A DNA stretch of 64,000 nucleotides from Streptomyces canus (GTDB lineage Bacteria > Actinomycetota > Actinomycetes > Streptomycetales > Streptomycetaceae): the NCBI RefSeq assembly GCF_001514145.1, contig NZ_KQ948658.1, positions 309,687-373,686 on the forward strand, in the 5' to 3' direction. Shown one piece after another: positions 1-9,161 of the stretch (within the stretch, counting starts at the first letter, position 1; each line of letters starts with the position of its first letter). The translations under genes were made by a program, and so were the position numbers. The notes under the pieces were generated by a model that did no database searches, was not told the origin of the DNA, and saw only the letters and a program-made list of their open reading frames with translations.

Positions 1-2062
1 TATTCGCGTCGCCCGGGTGGGCAGTGCGGCCGAGCTGGCCGCGGCGGTCCTCATGCTGGCGGGTTTCCCCGCCATAATGGTGGCCGCGCTCATTCCGAGC
101 GTCCCAGCCTTCGCGGCCGCGACCGCCGTCACGTACCTTGCGGACCACTATCTGCACCGCCAGGGCAGTTATCTGATCAACCGCCTCAGCAAGGTGCGCG
201 CCGGACTGTCGATCCGCTTCCTGATCAGAGAGCTCCTTCTGATCCTGCTGCTGGCCCGGCTCGACCTCTCCGACAACCTGATCTTCTACGGGGCCACCGC
301 CTGCTTCATCGCGTTCTACGGTCTCCAGGCCCCGCACGGCGCGCTGGTCACCCTGATCCGCAACCGCCGCCGGCTCCCGGTCGCCACCCGCAACGTCGAC
401 CTGGCCTCCCGCATCCGCATCCCGGACGCTCCGCCGATGGGCCTGCTGAACCGGTCGGCCGAGAAGATGCTCCACCTCGACGTCGCGGCCGTGGCCGGCA
501 CACTCGTCGCCGCCGCGATGGACTTCGCACTGCCGGGCTTCATCGGCATCGGCGTGACGATCGCCCTGGGCTCCCTGTACGTCCTCGCGCTGATGCCGTA
601 CGTGAGCAAGAAGAAGATCCCGCCGAACGCCGACGAGGTCCTCGCCACCGTCGACGACTGGCTGCGCGACTACAAGCCGGAGACGGTGCTCTACTTCTCC
701 GGCTCCAAGGACTCCGCCTACCAGGTCAACATGTGGCTGGAGACCATGGAGCAGCTGGACTCCAGGCCGCTGATCATCCTGCGTGAGCGTGTCATCCTGC
801 AGAACCTCGCGCCCACCACGGTCCCCGTCATCTGCGTGCCCGGAGGGGTGCACCTGATGAACATGGACCTGTCCACGGTGCGGGTCGCGCTGTACGCGGC
901 GAACGTCGGCAAGAATATCCACCTGCTGCGCGTCCCCACCATGAAGCACGTCTTCATCGGCCACGGGGACAGCGACAAGCTGGCGAGCGTCAACCCGTTC
1001 AGCAAGGCGTACGACGAGGTGTGGACCGCGGGCCGGGCGGGCCGCGACCGCTACGCCATCGCCGACGTGGGTGTCCGCGACGAGGACATCGTCGAGGTGG
1101 GCCGCCCGCAGCTGGCGCCGATCCAGAACGGGCAGGGGACGCCGGAAGGGCCCCTCGGCGGAGCCGCCGATGGACACTGCCCGACCGTGCTCTACGCCCC
1201 CACCTGGGAAGGCTGGGACGGTGACCCGGGCAACACCTCGCTGATGCTGGCCGGCGAGAACATCGTGAAGAAGCTGCTGACGGCCGACCCGCCGGTGCGT
1301 GTCCTCTACAAGCCGCACCCCTTCACCGGCACGGTCCTCGCCAAGGCGGGCGCCGCGCACCAGAAGGTCACCGCGCTGATCGAGAAGGCCGCCATCGAGC
1401 GCGCCACCGATCCCCGCTTCCAGGCCGACGCCACGGCCCAGACCGCCGCCAAGGCCGAGCTCGCCCGTATCGAGGCCCGGCTCGCCGTCCTCGCCGGCAA
1501 CGGCGGCGACAAGGGCGACGAGGCCGAGGCCAGCCGTGACGGCGTGGTCGACGTGGCCAAGTACGAGGAGATCGCCCGTCTGCGCGGCGAGTGGAACGAC
1601 GCGTACTGGCGCTCCTTCCCGGTGTGGGAGCACCGGGTGGTCACGGGCGCCGAGCCGCGGCTGTACGACTGCTTCAACGTCTCCGACGCGATGGTCTCCG
1701 ACATCTCCAGCGTGGTCTCCGACTTCATCGCGAGCGGCAAGCCGTACGCGGTGACGGACTCCGCCGAGCTGGGCGTGGAGGAGTTCAAGCGGCAGAACAC
1801 CGCCGTGCGGGCCGCCACGATCCTGTCCAACACCGCCGCCGAGCTGGGCGAGCTGCTCGAGGCGGTCCGCGACCCGGCGGCCGACCCGCTGGCCGAGGAC
1901 CGGGTGGAGCTCAAGCAGTACCTGCTCGGACCGGACGAGCCCACGTCCATCGAGCAGTTCAACACCGCGGTGGCGAACCTCGCGATCAAGGCCGAAGCGC
2001 GCAACGTCGGCCAGGAGTCACGGGCGGCGTCCTCGGCGGCGGAGGCCACGACCAAGGCCTGA
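1..2062 (+). CDS. CDP-glycerol glycerophosphotransferase family membrane protein, 5-prime end cut by window
   Basis: The reading frame is open to the left edge. Its first in-frame GTG is at 17, but the two paralogues at 3402 and 5555 carry about 18 more residues at this point, so the true start probably lies outside the window. Roughly the first 210 residues are hydrophobic with several membrane segments. The rest is the glycerophosphotransferase domain, with the YAPTWEGWDG motif near residue 390 and the SDISSVVSDF motif near residue 560. The family polymerises glycerol-phosphate or similar polyol-phosphate units from CDP-activated precursors at the inner membrane face (TagF-like). A strong hairpin terminator follows. 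The exact polymer cannot be read from the sequence. Confidence 0.88.
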   Translation, partial: IRVARVGSAAELAAAVLMLAGFPAIMVAALIPSVPAFAAATAVTYLADHYLHRQGSYLINRLSKVRAGLSIRFLIRELLLILLLARLDLSDNLIFYGATACFIAFYGLQAPHGALVTLIRNRRRLPVATRNVDLASRIRIPDAPPMGLLNRSAEKMLHLDVAAVAGTLVAAAMDFALPGFIGIGVTIALGSLYVLALMPYVSKKKIPPNADEVLATVDDWLRDYKPETVLYFSGSKDSAYQVNMWLETMEQLDSRPLIILRERVILQNLAPTTVPVICVPGGVHLMNMDLSTVRVALYAANVGKNIHLLRVPTMKHVFIGHGDSDKLASVNPFSKAYDEVWTAGRAGRDRYAIADVGVRDEDIVEVGRPQLAPIQNGQGTPEGPLGGAADGHCPTVLYAPTWEGWDGDPGNTSLMLAGENIVKKLLTADPPVRVLYKPHPFTGTVLAKAGAAHQKVTALIEKAAIERATDPRFQADATAQTAAKAELARIEARLAVLAGNGGDKGDEAEASRDGVVDVAKYEEIARLRGEWNDAYWRSFPVWEHRVVTGAEPRLYDCFNVSDAMVSDISSVVSDFIASGKPYAVTDSAELGVEEFKRQNTAVRAATILSNTAAELGELLEAVRDPAADPLAEDRVELKQYLLGPDEPTSIEQFNTAVANLAIKAEARNVGQESRAASSAAEATTKA

Positions 2063-2079
2063 CCTCCCCTTCGTAAAGA

Positions 2080-2120
2080 AAGGGCCCGGATTTCGGAGTG
2101 ATCCCGAAATCCGGGCCCTT
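2080..2120 (+). terminator. Hairpin terminator after the first glycerophosphotransferase
   Basis: A perfect 17-bp inverted repeat (arms 2080-2096 and 2104-2120) has a 7-base loop. It begins 18 bases after the stop codon at 2062. There is no long T tract, as is common in Streptomyces. Confidence 0.8.
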
Positions 2121-2209
2121 CCTGCGTATGTCCCAGTGCCGGATGCAACCCTTTGCCCCGGGCGGCCGTCTAGGGGATTGCCCCTGAGCGGAACTGGGGG
2201 AAACAGACC

Positions 2210-3418
2210 GTGACTGGGGGAGATGTGACCGTTGTCCAGCCTGATGTGACCGTGGTCATCGGGGCGTACGAAGCGATGCCGTATCTGGTGGACTGTCTGG
2301 CCTCCGTCGAGGCACAGACCATCGGCCACGCGCGCGTCGAGGTCATCGCGGTCGACGACGGCTCGGCGGACGGCACCGGGGAGTACCTGGAGGAGTTCGC
2401 CGAGCGGACCTCCCTCGACGTCACGGTGATCCGGCAGGACAACTCCGGCGGCCCCAGCGGCCCGCGCAACGTCGGTCTGGGCAAGGCGAGGGGGCGTTAC
2501 GTCTTCTTCCTCGACGCCGACGACCGGCTCGGCCCCGAGGCCCTGGAGCGGATGGTCGCGATGGCCGACCGCAACGGCACGGACGTCGTCCTCGGCAGGG
2601 TCGAGGGCGTCAACCGCAAGCCGCCGACGTCGATGTGGGGGCAGACCCTGGAGCGCACCGACGTCTTCTCCTCCAACATCAAGTTCACATTGAGCGCGCA
2701 GAAGCTGTTCCGCCGCGCGTTCCTCGAGCGGCACAGCATGCGTTTCGACGAGTCCCTGTGGACCGGCGAGGACGCGCTGTTCACCATGGAGGCCTATCTG
2801 CGGGCCGACGGCGTCTCCGTGATCGCCGACCACACCTGCTACTACCTGGTGGGCCGCGAGGACGGCAAGCACGTCACCAAGACCGGCAGCCACGTCCTGC
2901 GCTTCGACTCCGCGCGCGCCCTGATGAACCTGATCGCCGACATGGTCCCGCCGGGCGCGAGACGCGACGCCCTGATGGTCCGCCCCTTCCTCGTCACCCT
3001 GCTCCCGCAGTTCGGCCCGAAGTTCCTCAAGGACAGCGAGGCGGTACGCCGGGAGAAGCTGGAGTTGGCGAAGCCGCTGGTGGACGCGCACTGGACCCGT
3101 GAGGTGGCCCACCGCCTCCGGGTCCACGAACGTCTGCGGATCCAGCTGGTGGCGATGGGCCGCCCGGATCTCCTGGTGGAGGTCCTGGAGTTCCTGAAGG
3201 CGAAGAAGACCCCCGAGACCGTGTTGGAGAAGGGCGGCCGCCGGGTGTACTTCGCCTACCCGTTCTTCCGTGACCCGTCGACGGATCTCCCTGACGCTCT
3301 CTATCTGGCCGAGCCGCGCGAGGCCCGCAAGGTGCCGGGCTACAGGGAAATAGGCGTCGACCAGTTGCTGCGCCGGGCCGTACGCAAAGCGCGAAGGGTC
3401 CTCACCCCGGCAGGGTGA
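2210..3418 (+). CDS. Glycosyltransferase family 2 protein
   Basis: This 402-residue protein has an N-terminal GT-A fold of the GT2 family: VTVVIGAYEAMPYL (about 13-26), the DDG motif (49-51) and the metal-binding DAD (102-104) in FFLDADDRLG. No convincing membrane helix is visible, so it probably acts at the cytoplasmic face on a nucleotide sugar. The C-terminal half is the variable acceptor part. The GTG at 2210 follows a G-rich stretch; an in-frame GTG at 2225 is an alternative. Its place between three glycerophosphotransferase paralogues suggests that it glycosylates, or makes the linkage unit of, the same anionic wall polymer; that is inference. Its 3-prime end overlaps the convergent gene by 17 bp. 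Confidence 0.88.
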   Translation: MTGGDVTVVQPDVTVVIGAYEAMPYLVDCLASVEAQTIGHARVEVIAVDDGSADGTGEYLEEFAERTSLDVTVIRQDNSGGPSGPRNVGLGKARGRYVFFLDADDRLGPEALERMVAMADRNGTDVVLGRVEGVNRKPPTSMWGQTLERTDVFSSNIKFTLSAQKLFRRAFLERHSMRFDESLWTGEDALFTMEAYLRADGVSVIADHTCYYLVGREDGKHVTKTGSHVLRFDSARALMNLIADMVPPGARRDALMVRPFLVTLLPQFGPKFLKDSEAVRREKLELAKPLVDAHWTREVAHRLRVHERLRIQLVAMGRPDLLVEVLEFLKAKKTPETVLEKGGRRVYFAYPFFRDPSTDLPDALYLAEPREARKVPGYREIGVDQLLRRAVRKARRVLTPAG

Positions 3419-5462
3419 ACGTCCCGGAGACGGACACGGTCTCCTCGTCCCGCCGCTGGCCGGGGACCCGCCGTTTCCGGGCCACCGCACACAGCGCCTG
3501 AACGGCCATGTCGAACCGTTCCTGCGAAGAAGGCTCGTCCGCCCCCAGCAACCGCCGCTTCAACCGGGCCCGCGCCTCGGCGAGTTCGTCCAGTTCAGGC
3601 TGTCGTACGGCATCCAGCAGCGCTCGCACCCCCACCGCGTCCGGCGTCAACACGGTCGCCGCCCCCGCCGTGGGAAACGCCCCACGAAACGCAGCCTCGC
3701 TCAGCCCGCTGGTGTTCGCGACGGCGTACGGTTTCCCGCTCGCCAGGAAGTCGCTCACCACGCTCGACACATCGCTGATCAGCAGGTCGGCCCGGTTGAA
3801 GCAGGCGTACAGCGCGGGCCGGGCGTCGGTCACGACCTGGTGCTCCCACTCCGGCAGCGAGGCCCAGTACGCCCGCTCCCAGGCGGCCGTCGCGCGGGCC
3901 ACCGCCTCCGCGCGGCCCGGCTCCGGCGTGGACTGCAGCAGCATCCGCTCGACCGAGTCCGCGGCGGCCCGGAACGACGCGATGGTGAGCCGGTCCAACT
4001 CGCGTGCCCTGCGGGAGAGTTCGCCGTCGTCCGCGGGTCGTTCCCCCGCCCGCTCCCGGTTCGCCGCCCGCACCAGCTCACGGATCCTCAGGTCCGCCGC
4101 GCCGGCCCGCGCGTCCACCGATCCGGTCAGCGGATGCGGCTTGTACAGCAGCCGTACCCCGGGATCGGCCAGCAGCGCCCGCACGATGTTCTCGCCTGCC
4201 TCGATCACCGAGGTGTTGCCGGGATTGCCGTCCCAGCCCTCCCAGGTGGGCGCGTAGAGCACCGTCGTGTACGTCCCGGTCGGCGGCCCCGCGTACGGCC
4301 GTACGGCGTCCAGCTGCGGGCGGCCGATCTCCACCACGTCCTTGTCCTCGACGCCCACCTCGGCCGCGGCGTACCGCTCGCGGGCCGCGGGACCGGCCAC
4401 CCACACCTCGTCGTAGGCCTTGGCGTACGGGTTGCAGGAGGACAGCTTGTCGCTCTCGCCGTGGTTGACGAAGGTGTGCTTGATCGTGGGGATGCGCAGG
4501 ACCTGGGAGGTCTTGCCGGAGTTCGACGGATGGATGAGGACCTGGAGCGTGGACTGCTCCAGGCGCAGCAGCGTGGACACCTTCGGCAGACAGACGATCG
4601 GGACGTCGGTCGCGGCGATCTTCTGCATCATGAACCGCTCGCGCAGGATGATGACCGGTCTCCCGTCGAGCTTCGCGAGCGGCTCCAGCCACATGTTGGC
4701 CTGGTAGGCGGAAGAGGCCCCGCCGGAGAAGTACAGGCCGACGGTCGGCCGGTACGCGGCGAGCCATGCGTCGAACCAGTCCAGCACCTCCTGCTCACCC
4801 GCCGGACGCCGGCTCGGCAGCAGTCGTACGAGAAGGTCGTACAGGCCCATGAGGGCGAGCCCGAGGGACATCGCGATGCCGAAGGCCGCGCACCGGGGCT
4901 CGCCGGTGGCCGCCGTGACCAGCAGGCCCGCCGTGGCGGGCAGGCCGTGGACCAGGAGGCGGGGGCCGGGGCGGCGCAGCAGGGCCGGCGGGGCCGGGGT
5001 CAGGCGGAGCGCGGAGGCGTCGATGTTCCGGGTGACGACCGGGAGGGTGCGGGTGCGGCGGACCAGGACGGAGGCCGTCTGGATCGCGCAGTGCAGCGCG
5101 TAGAAGGCGAGCAGGCCGGCCACCAGCACGGTGTACGCCGTCTCCTCGTCCTCCGGGGTCAGCCGCAGCAGGCCGAGGACCAGCAGCAGGTCGCGCAGGA
5201 CGTGCCGCACGGTGATGTCCGCGTGGGACTTGGCGAACAGGGAGACCATGCCACGCTGCCACCGGTGCAGGACGCCCTCGACGGCCAGGGAGGCGGCCGT
5301 CGCGGCGAGCAGCAGCGGGATGTGCGGACGCAGAGCGGCGACGGCCTGGGCGACGACGGCGGCGGCCAGGACGGCGGCGACGAGGACTCTCGTCACGGTC
5401 TGCCGGCCCGGCAGCCGCAGCGCGGGCCGGAGGCGGGGAAGGCGTTTTCGCACGGGGGTCAC
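3402..5462 (-). CDS. CDP-glycerol glycerophosphotransferase family membrane protein (second paralogue)
   Basis: This 686-residue paralogue of the gene at 1-2062 has the same layout: a hydrophobic N-terminal domain with several membrane segments, then a cytoplasmic glycerophosphotransferase domain with LYFSGG, YAPTWEGWDG and SDVSSVVSDFLASGKPYAV. A GTG start at 5462 gives a basic N-terminus before the first membrane helix. Another GTG four codons downstream is possible, and no strong ribosome site distinguishes them. It probably transfers polyol-phosphate units onto a lipid-linked polymer. It converges on and overlaps the GT2 gene by 17 bp, and lies 92 bp downstream of the third paralogue, with which it may be co-transcribed. 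Confidence 0.87.
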   Translation of the reverse strand: MTPVRKRLPRLRPALRLPGRQTVTRVLVAAVLAAAVVAQAVAALRPHIPLLLAATAASLAVEGVLHRWQRGMVSLFAKSHADITVRHVLRDLLLVLGLLRLTPEDEETAYTVLVAGLLAFYALHCAIQTASVLVRRTRTLPVVTRNIDASALRLTPAPPALLRRPGPRLLVHGLPATAGLLVTAATGEPRCAAFGIAMSLGLALMGLYDLLVRLLPSRRPAGEQEVLDWFDAWLAAYRPTVGLYFSGGASSAYQANMWLEPLAKLDGRPVIILRERFMMQKIAATDVPIVCLPKVSTLLRLEQSTLQVLIHPSNSGKTSQVLRIPTIKHTFVNHGESDKLSSCNPYAKAYDEVWVAGPAARERYAAAEVGVEDKDVVEIGRPQLDAVRPYAGPPTGTYTTVLYAPTWEGWDGNPGNTSVIEAGENIVRALLADPGVRLLYKPHPLTGSVDARAGAADLRIRELVRAANRERAGERPADDGELSRRARELDRLTIASFRAAADSVERMLLQSTPEPGRAEAVARATAAWERAYWASLPEWEHQVVTDARPALYACFNRADLLISDVSSVVSDFLASGKPYAVANTSGLSEAAFRGAFPTAGAATVLTPDAVGVRALLDAVRQPELDELAEARARLKRRLLGADEPSSQERFDMAVQALCAVARKRRVPGQRRDEETVSVSGTFTLPG

Positions 5463-5554
5463 TCCAAGGTCGTCGCGAGACGGACGCCTTGGTTAACGCG
5501 TGCCGACCTCCGGACGACACGCGCGTGTCCTGTGCCCTCCGGGGCGGGGAAGTG

Positions 5555-7567
5555 CTATGCGACGGGTTCGTGCTGGGCGACGTGAGCGACCGGCGCGACG
5601 AGATCCTCGGCCCGTTCCGCCACCGCCTTGTCGGCCAGGTCGTTCACGGCGGTGTTGAACCGTTCCATGGACGGGGGCCGGTCGGGCCCCAGCACGTACT
5701 CCTTGAGGGTGCGGCGCTGCGGGGCCATCGGGTCGTGACGGGGTTCGCGGACCGAGCGCAGGATCTCCGGGAGCCGGGTGCAGGCACGGTCGAGCAGATA
5801 GGCGCCGCCCGCGGTGGTGCAGGCGGCCCGGAACTCCTCGTCGGGCAGGTCCCGGGCGTTGGTCAGGACGTACGGCTTGAGGCTGGCCACGAAGTCGGCG
5901 ACCACCGAGGAGACGTCACTGATGAGCAGGTCCGCCTGGTTGAAGCACTCGTACAGGGTGGGGAGTTGTTCGAGGATCACATGATGCCGTGCGGTGCTCC
6001 GGCTCGCCCAGAAGATCCGGTGCCACTCGTCCCGCAGCTCCTGCCACTCGGCCGCGCCGTCCCGGTCGGGGACCCGCGCGTCCCGCAACTGCTGGGCGTC
6101 GTCGCCCTCGTGACGCCCCGACATCTCGTCGAGACGGGCCCGGATCTCCCGCAGCCCGGCTCTCGCGGCTTCGGTGTCCTTCTCGTGGTCGGCCCGCAGC
6201 AGTTCCCTGATGGCCCGGTCCGCGGCGGCCGCCTCGGGTGAGCGCTTGCCGGTGAGGGGGTGCGGCTTGTAGATGATCCGGACGTTCTCCGCGAGGAGCT
6301 TCTCGATCAGGGGTACGCCCATCGGGATCAGCGATGTGTGGCAGTCGTCGTCGCTCCAGCCCTCCCAGGTGGGTGCGTAGAGGACCACGGGCACCGGGCC
6401 GGCGATGTGCTCGGCGTGCGGCCGGACCGGGGCCAGCTGCGGGCGGCCCACCTCGACGATGGCGTTGTCACTGATGGCGTGCCGCACCCGCCGGTAGCGG
6501 TCCCGGCCCGCCCGTCCGGCCACCCAGATCTCGTCGTACACCTTGCTGACGCGGTTGCTGCTGGCGAGCTTGTCGCTGTCGCCGTGGCCGATGAAGACGT
6601 GCTTGGCCTCGGCGACGCGCAGCATGTGGACGTTCTTGCCGGCGTTGCCGGGGTAGAGGACGACCCGGACGCCGGACAGCTCGAGCTCGGCCAGGTCGTC
6701 GGCCTTGGGCACGCAGACCACGGGGATCCGGGTGCGGCCGAGGAAGCGGAAGGAGGCCCGCTCGCGCAGGACGATCACCGGGCGCCGGTCGAGCTGCTCC
6801 AGCGTCTCGATCCACATGTTGACCTGGTACATGAAGTCCCGGGACACCGCCGCGAAGCTGAAGTACAGGGCCACCTCGGGCCGGTACGCGTCAAGCTGGC
6901 GGTTGACCTCGCCGATCACCGCGTCCCGGCGGGGCATCCGGCGGACCGCGCGGAACTGTCCCAGCAGCGCGATGAGGGCGGCCGAGGCCGCGCCGATCGT
7001 CAGCGCGTAGCCGGCGTAGGCCGAGTACCACGTGCCGGTCGCCAGCGCGACGATCAGACCCGCGTGGGCCGGCAGATCGAGGTGGAGCAGCTTGCGCAGG
7101 AAACGCCGGTAGAGATAGGCGGGCGGGCGTTCCGGTATGTCGATCCCGCTCATTTCGAGATTGCGCACGATCACCGGGAGGATCCGGCGCCTGCGGATTG
7201 CGTGATGCAGTGCCGAATACATCATCACGAGCAGGAAATGGGCGCTGAGGACGGCGAGCCCGGTGACCAGCACAGCGCCCGGCGCGTCCATCCGGTCGGC
7301 CAGGGCGAGCAGCATCACGGTGCGCACGGCGAACCGCATCGTGCGGCTGAGCTGCAGGGTCGCCAGGCGCCGGACGAATCCCAGGGCCTTGACGTGCAGG
7401 GCCTCGTCCGCCAGGTGGGTCACGGCCCATGCCGCCGTGAAACCCCACAGAGACGGCAGCAGTGCCAGGACGGGCAGCGCCGCGAAACCGGCACCGAAAA
7501 GGATCACCAGGAGAAGTTCTGTCTTCCCGGGAACGCGCAGGGCGGCGCACAACCGACGGATCGTCAT
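5555..7567 (-). CDS. CDP-glycerol glycerophosphotransferase family membrane protein (third paralogue)
   Basis: This 670-residue protein has the same architecture as its two neighbours: a multi-pass N-terminal region of about 210 residues, then the transferase domain with YAPTWEGWSDD and SDVSSVVADFVASLKPYVLT. It is the most divergent of the three around these motifs. The start is an ATG at 7567 with only a weak purine-rich stretch upstream. It reads toward the second paralogue across a 92-bp gap. The family transfers glycerol-phosphate-like units for teichoic-type polymers, but donor and acceptor specificity are unknown here. Confidence 0.87.
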   Translation of the reverse strand: MTIRRLCAALRVPGKTELLLVILFGAGFAALPVLALLPSLWGFTAAWAVTHLADEALHVKALGFVRRLATLQLSRTMRFAVRTVMLLALADRMDAPGAVLVTGLAVLSAHFLLVMMYSALHHAIRRRRILPVIVRNLEMSGIDIPERPPAYLYRRFLRKLLHLDLPAHAGLIVALATGTWYSAYAGYALTIGAASAALIALLGQFRAVRRMPRRDAVIGEVNRQLDAYRPEVALYFSFAAVSRDFMYQVNMWIETLEQLDRRPVIVLRERASFRFLGRTRIPVVCVPKADDLAELELSGVRVVLYPGNAGKNVHMLRVAEAKHVFIGHGDSDKLASSNRVSKVYDEIWVAGRAGRDRYRRVRHAISDNAIVEVGRPQLAPVRPHAEHIAGPVPVVLYAPTWEGWSDDDCHTSLIPMGVPLIEKLLAENVRIIYKPHPLTGKRSPEAAAADRAIRELLRADHEKDTEAARAGLREIRARLDEMSGRHEGDDAQQLRDARVPDRDGAAEWQELRDEWHRIFWASRSTARHHVILEQLPTLYECFNQADLLISDVSSVVADFVASLKPYVLTNARDLPDEEFRAACTTAGGAYLLDRACTRLPEILRSVREPRHDPMAPQRRTLKEYVLGPDRPPSMERFNTAVNDLADKAVAERAEDLVAPVAHVAQHEPVA

Positions 7568-7847
7568 GGGTGGGGCTTTCTCGAGCTACGGCAATGACCT
7601 TGTTGTCGGCAGTTCGACACGAGGCGGAGGTGAATGGTTGTACATCTTGGTGTCGAAAAGAATTCACTTACGATTAACGGGAAGGTGTGATTCCGATTCC
7701 CTTGGGCTTTCTCAAAAAGGGAACCGAACCGGCCCTGGGGCGCGTCCGGTACCGGGTCCGGGGACTGGACGGGCGCGCGTCCCCGCGTCCCCTTCGCGTA
7801 CATTGCGGACGAGGTACCCGAAGTGGCGCGAGGGGACAGGACACAAG
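7568..7847. other. Intergenic region between the divergent glycerophosphotransferase and proB
   Basis: This 280-bp divergent spacer contains a comparatively AT-rich patch (7655-7680), an 8-bp inverted repeat TTCGACAC/GTGTCGAA with arms at 7613-7620 and 7650-7657, and a 7-bp hairpin with arms at 7697-7703 and 7717-7723. It must hold promoters for both directions, but I could not assign confident -35 and -10 boxes. No coding sequence is seen. Confidence 0.5.
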
Positions 7848-8975
7848 GTGGCAGGGGCAAGGCAGGCTGTGGGCGAGGCCCGCAGGATCGTCGTCAAGGT
7901 GGGTTCCTCGTCGCTGACCACCGCCGCCGGCGGCCTCGACGCCGACCGGGTCGACGCGCTCGTCGACGTCCTGGCCAAGAGCCGCAGCGGCGGAGAGCGC
8001 GAGATCGTCCTCGTCTCCTCAGGAGCCATCGCCGCCGGACTCGCCCCGCTGGGGCTGCGCCGCCGCCCCCGGGACCTCGCCCGTCAGCAGGCCGCCGCCA
8101 GCGTCGGCCAGGGCCTGCTCGTCGCCCGCTACACCGCCTCCTTCGCGCGGTACGGCGTCCGCGTCGGCCAGGTGCTGCTGACCAGCGACGACATGAGCCG
8201 CCGCGCCCACCACCGCAACGCGTCCCGCACCCTCGACAAGCTCCTCGCGATGGGCGCCTTCCCGATCGTCAACGAGAACGACACCGTCGCCACCGACGAG
8301 ATCCGCTTCGGCGACAACGACCGGCTCGCGGCCCTGGTGGCGCACCTGGTCCACTCCGACCTGCTGGTCCTGCTCTCCGACATCGACGGCGTCTACGACG
8401 GCGACCCCAGCAAGCCCGGGACCTCGCGGATAGCTCAGGTGCGGCAGCCCGAGGACCTGGCGGGCGTCGAGATCGGCAGCGCGGGGAAGGCGGGGGTTGG
8501 CACCGGCGGCATGGTCACCAAGGTCGAGGCCGCCCGGATCGCGGCCGCCGCCGGCATCCCCGTCGTGCTGACCAGCACGATCCATGCGGCCGAGGCGCTG
8601 TCCGGCGGTGACACCGGCACGTACTTCCACCCGGCCGGCAAGCGCTCCGCCGACCGGCTGCTGTGGCTTCAGCACGCGTCCACCCCGCAGGGCTCGCTGA
8701 CCCTGGACGACGGGGCGGTGAAGGCGGTCGTGGACCGTCGCAAGTCGCTGCTGCCGGCCGGGATCGCCTCCGTCGAGGGCGAGTTCGTCGCGGGTGATCC
8801 CGTCGAGCTGCGGGACGGCACGGGCCACGCGGTGGCCCGCGGGCTGGTCAACTTCGACGCCAAGGAGATCCCGCAGCTGATCGGCCGCTCGACCCGGGAG
8901 CTGGCACGGGATCTGGGACCGGCCTACGAGCGGGAGGTCGTCCACCGGGACGATCTGGTGATCCTGCACCCCTGA
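7848..8975 (+). CDS. proB: Glutamate 5-kinase
   Basis: This enzyme phosphorylates glutamate to gamma-glutamyl phosphate, the first step of proline synthesis, in the cytoplasm. The 375-residue protein has an amino-acid kinase domain beginning RIVVKVGSSSL (about residues 13-23), with nucleotide and substrate motifs NENDTVATDEI and FGDNDRLAALVA. It has a C-terminal PUA domain, as in full-length bacterial ProB. The frame is open far upstream, but homology begins at the GTG at 7848, which follows an AGGGGA stretch. The next step, ProA, is encoded about 1 kb downstream, separated only by a hypothetical gene. Confidence 0.95.
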   Translation: MAGARQAVGEARRIVVKVGSSSLTTAAGGLDADRVDALVDVLAKSRSGGEREIVLVSSGAIAAGLAPLGLRRRPRDLARQQAAASVGQGLLVARYTASFARYGVRVGQVLLTSDDMSRRAHHRNASRTLDKLLAMGAFPIVNENDTVATDEIRFGDNDRLAALVAHLVHSDLLVLLSDIDGVYDGDPSKPGTSRIAQVRQPEDLAGVEIGSAGKAGVGTGGMVTKVEAARIAAAAGIPVVLTSTIHAAEALSGGDTGTYFHPAGKRSADRLLWLQHASTPQGSLTLDDGAVKAVVDRRKSLLPAGIASVEGEFVAGDPVELRDGTGHAVARGLVNFDAKEIPQLIGRSTRELARDLGPAYEREVVHRDDLVILHP

Positions 8976-9161
8976 GGTCCTCCGGCGCCCCTCCCGGTGC
9001 CCTGTGTGCCCGAAAACGGGGTGAACGCCCTGCCAAGAGCGTCGCCCTGAGGTGGACGTTCCGCAAAATCGCCCCATGAGCCGTTGCGGCCTGCTCAACT
9101 TTGTCCCAGGAACACATTCCGCCCGACCCGTGGGGTCGACCTGTGCATGAAGGAGGCCGTC

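Noticed and set aside
7263..7847. N-terminal extension of proB by 195 codons
   Set aside because: The extension crosses the divergent gene start and is not ProB-like; the GTG at 7848 fits the family.
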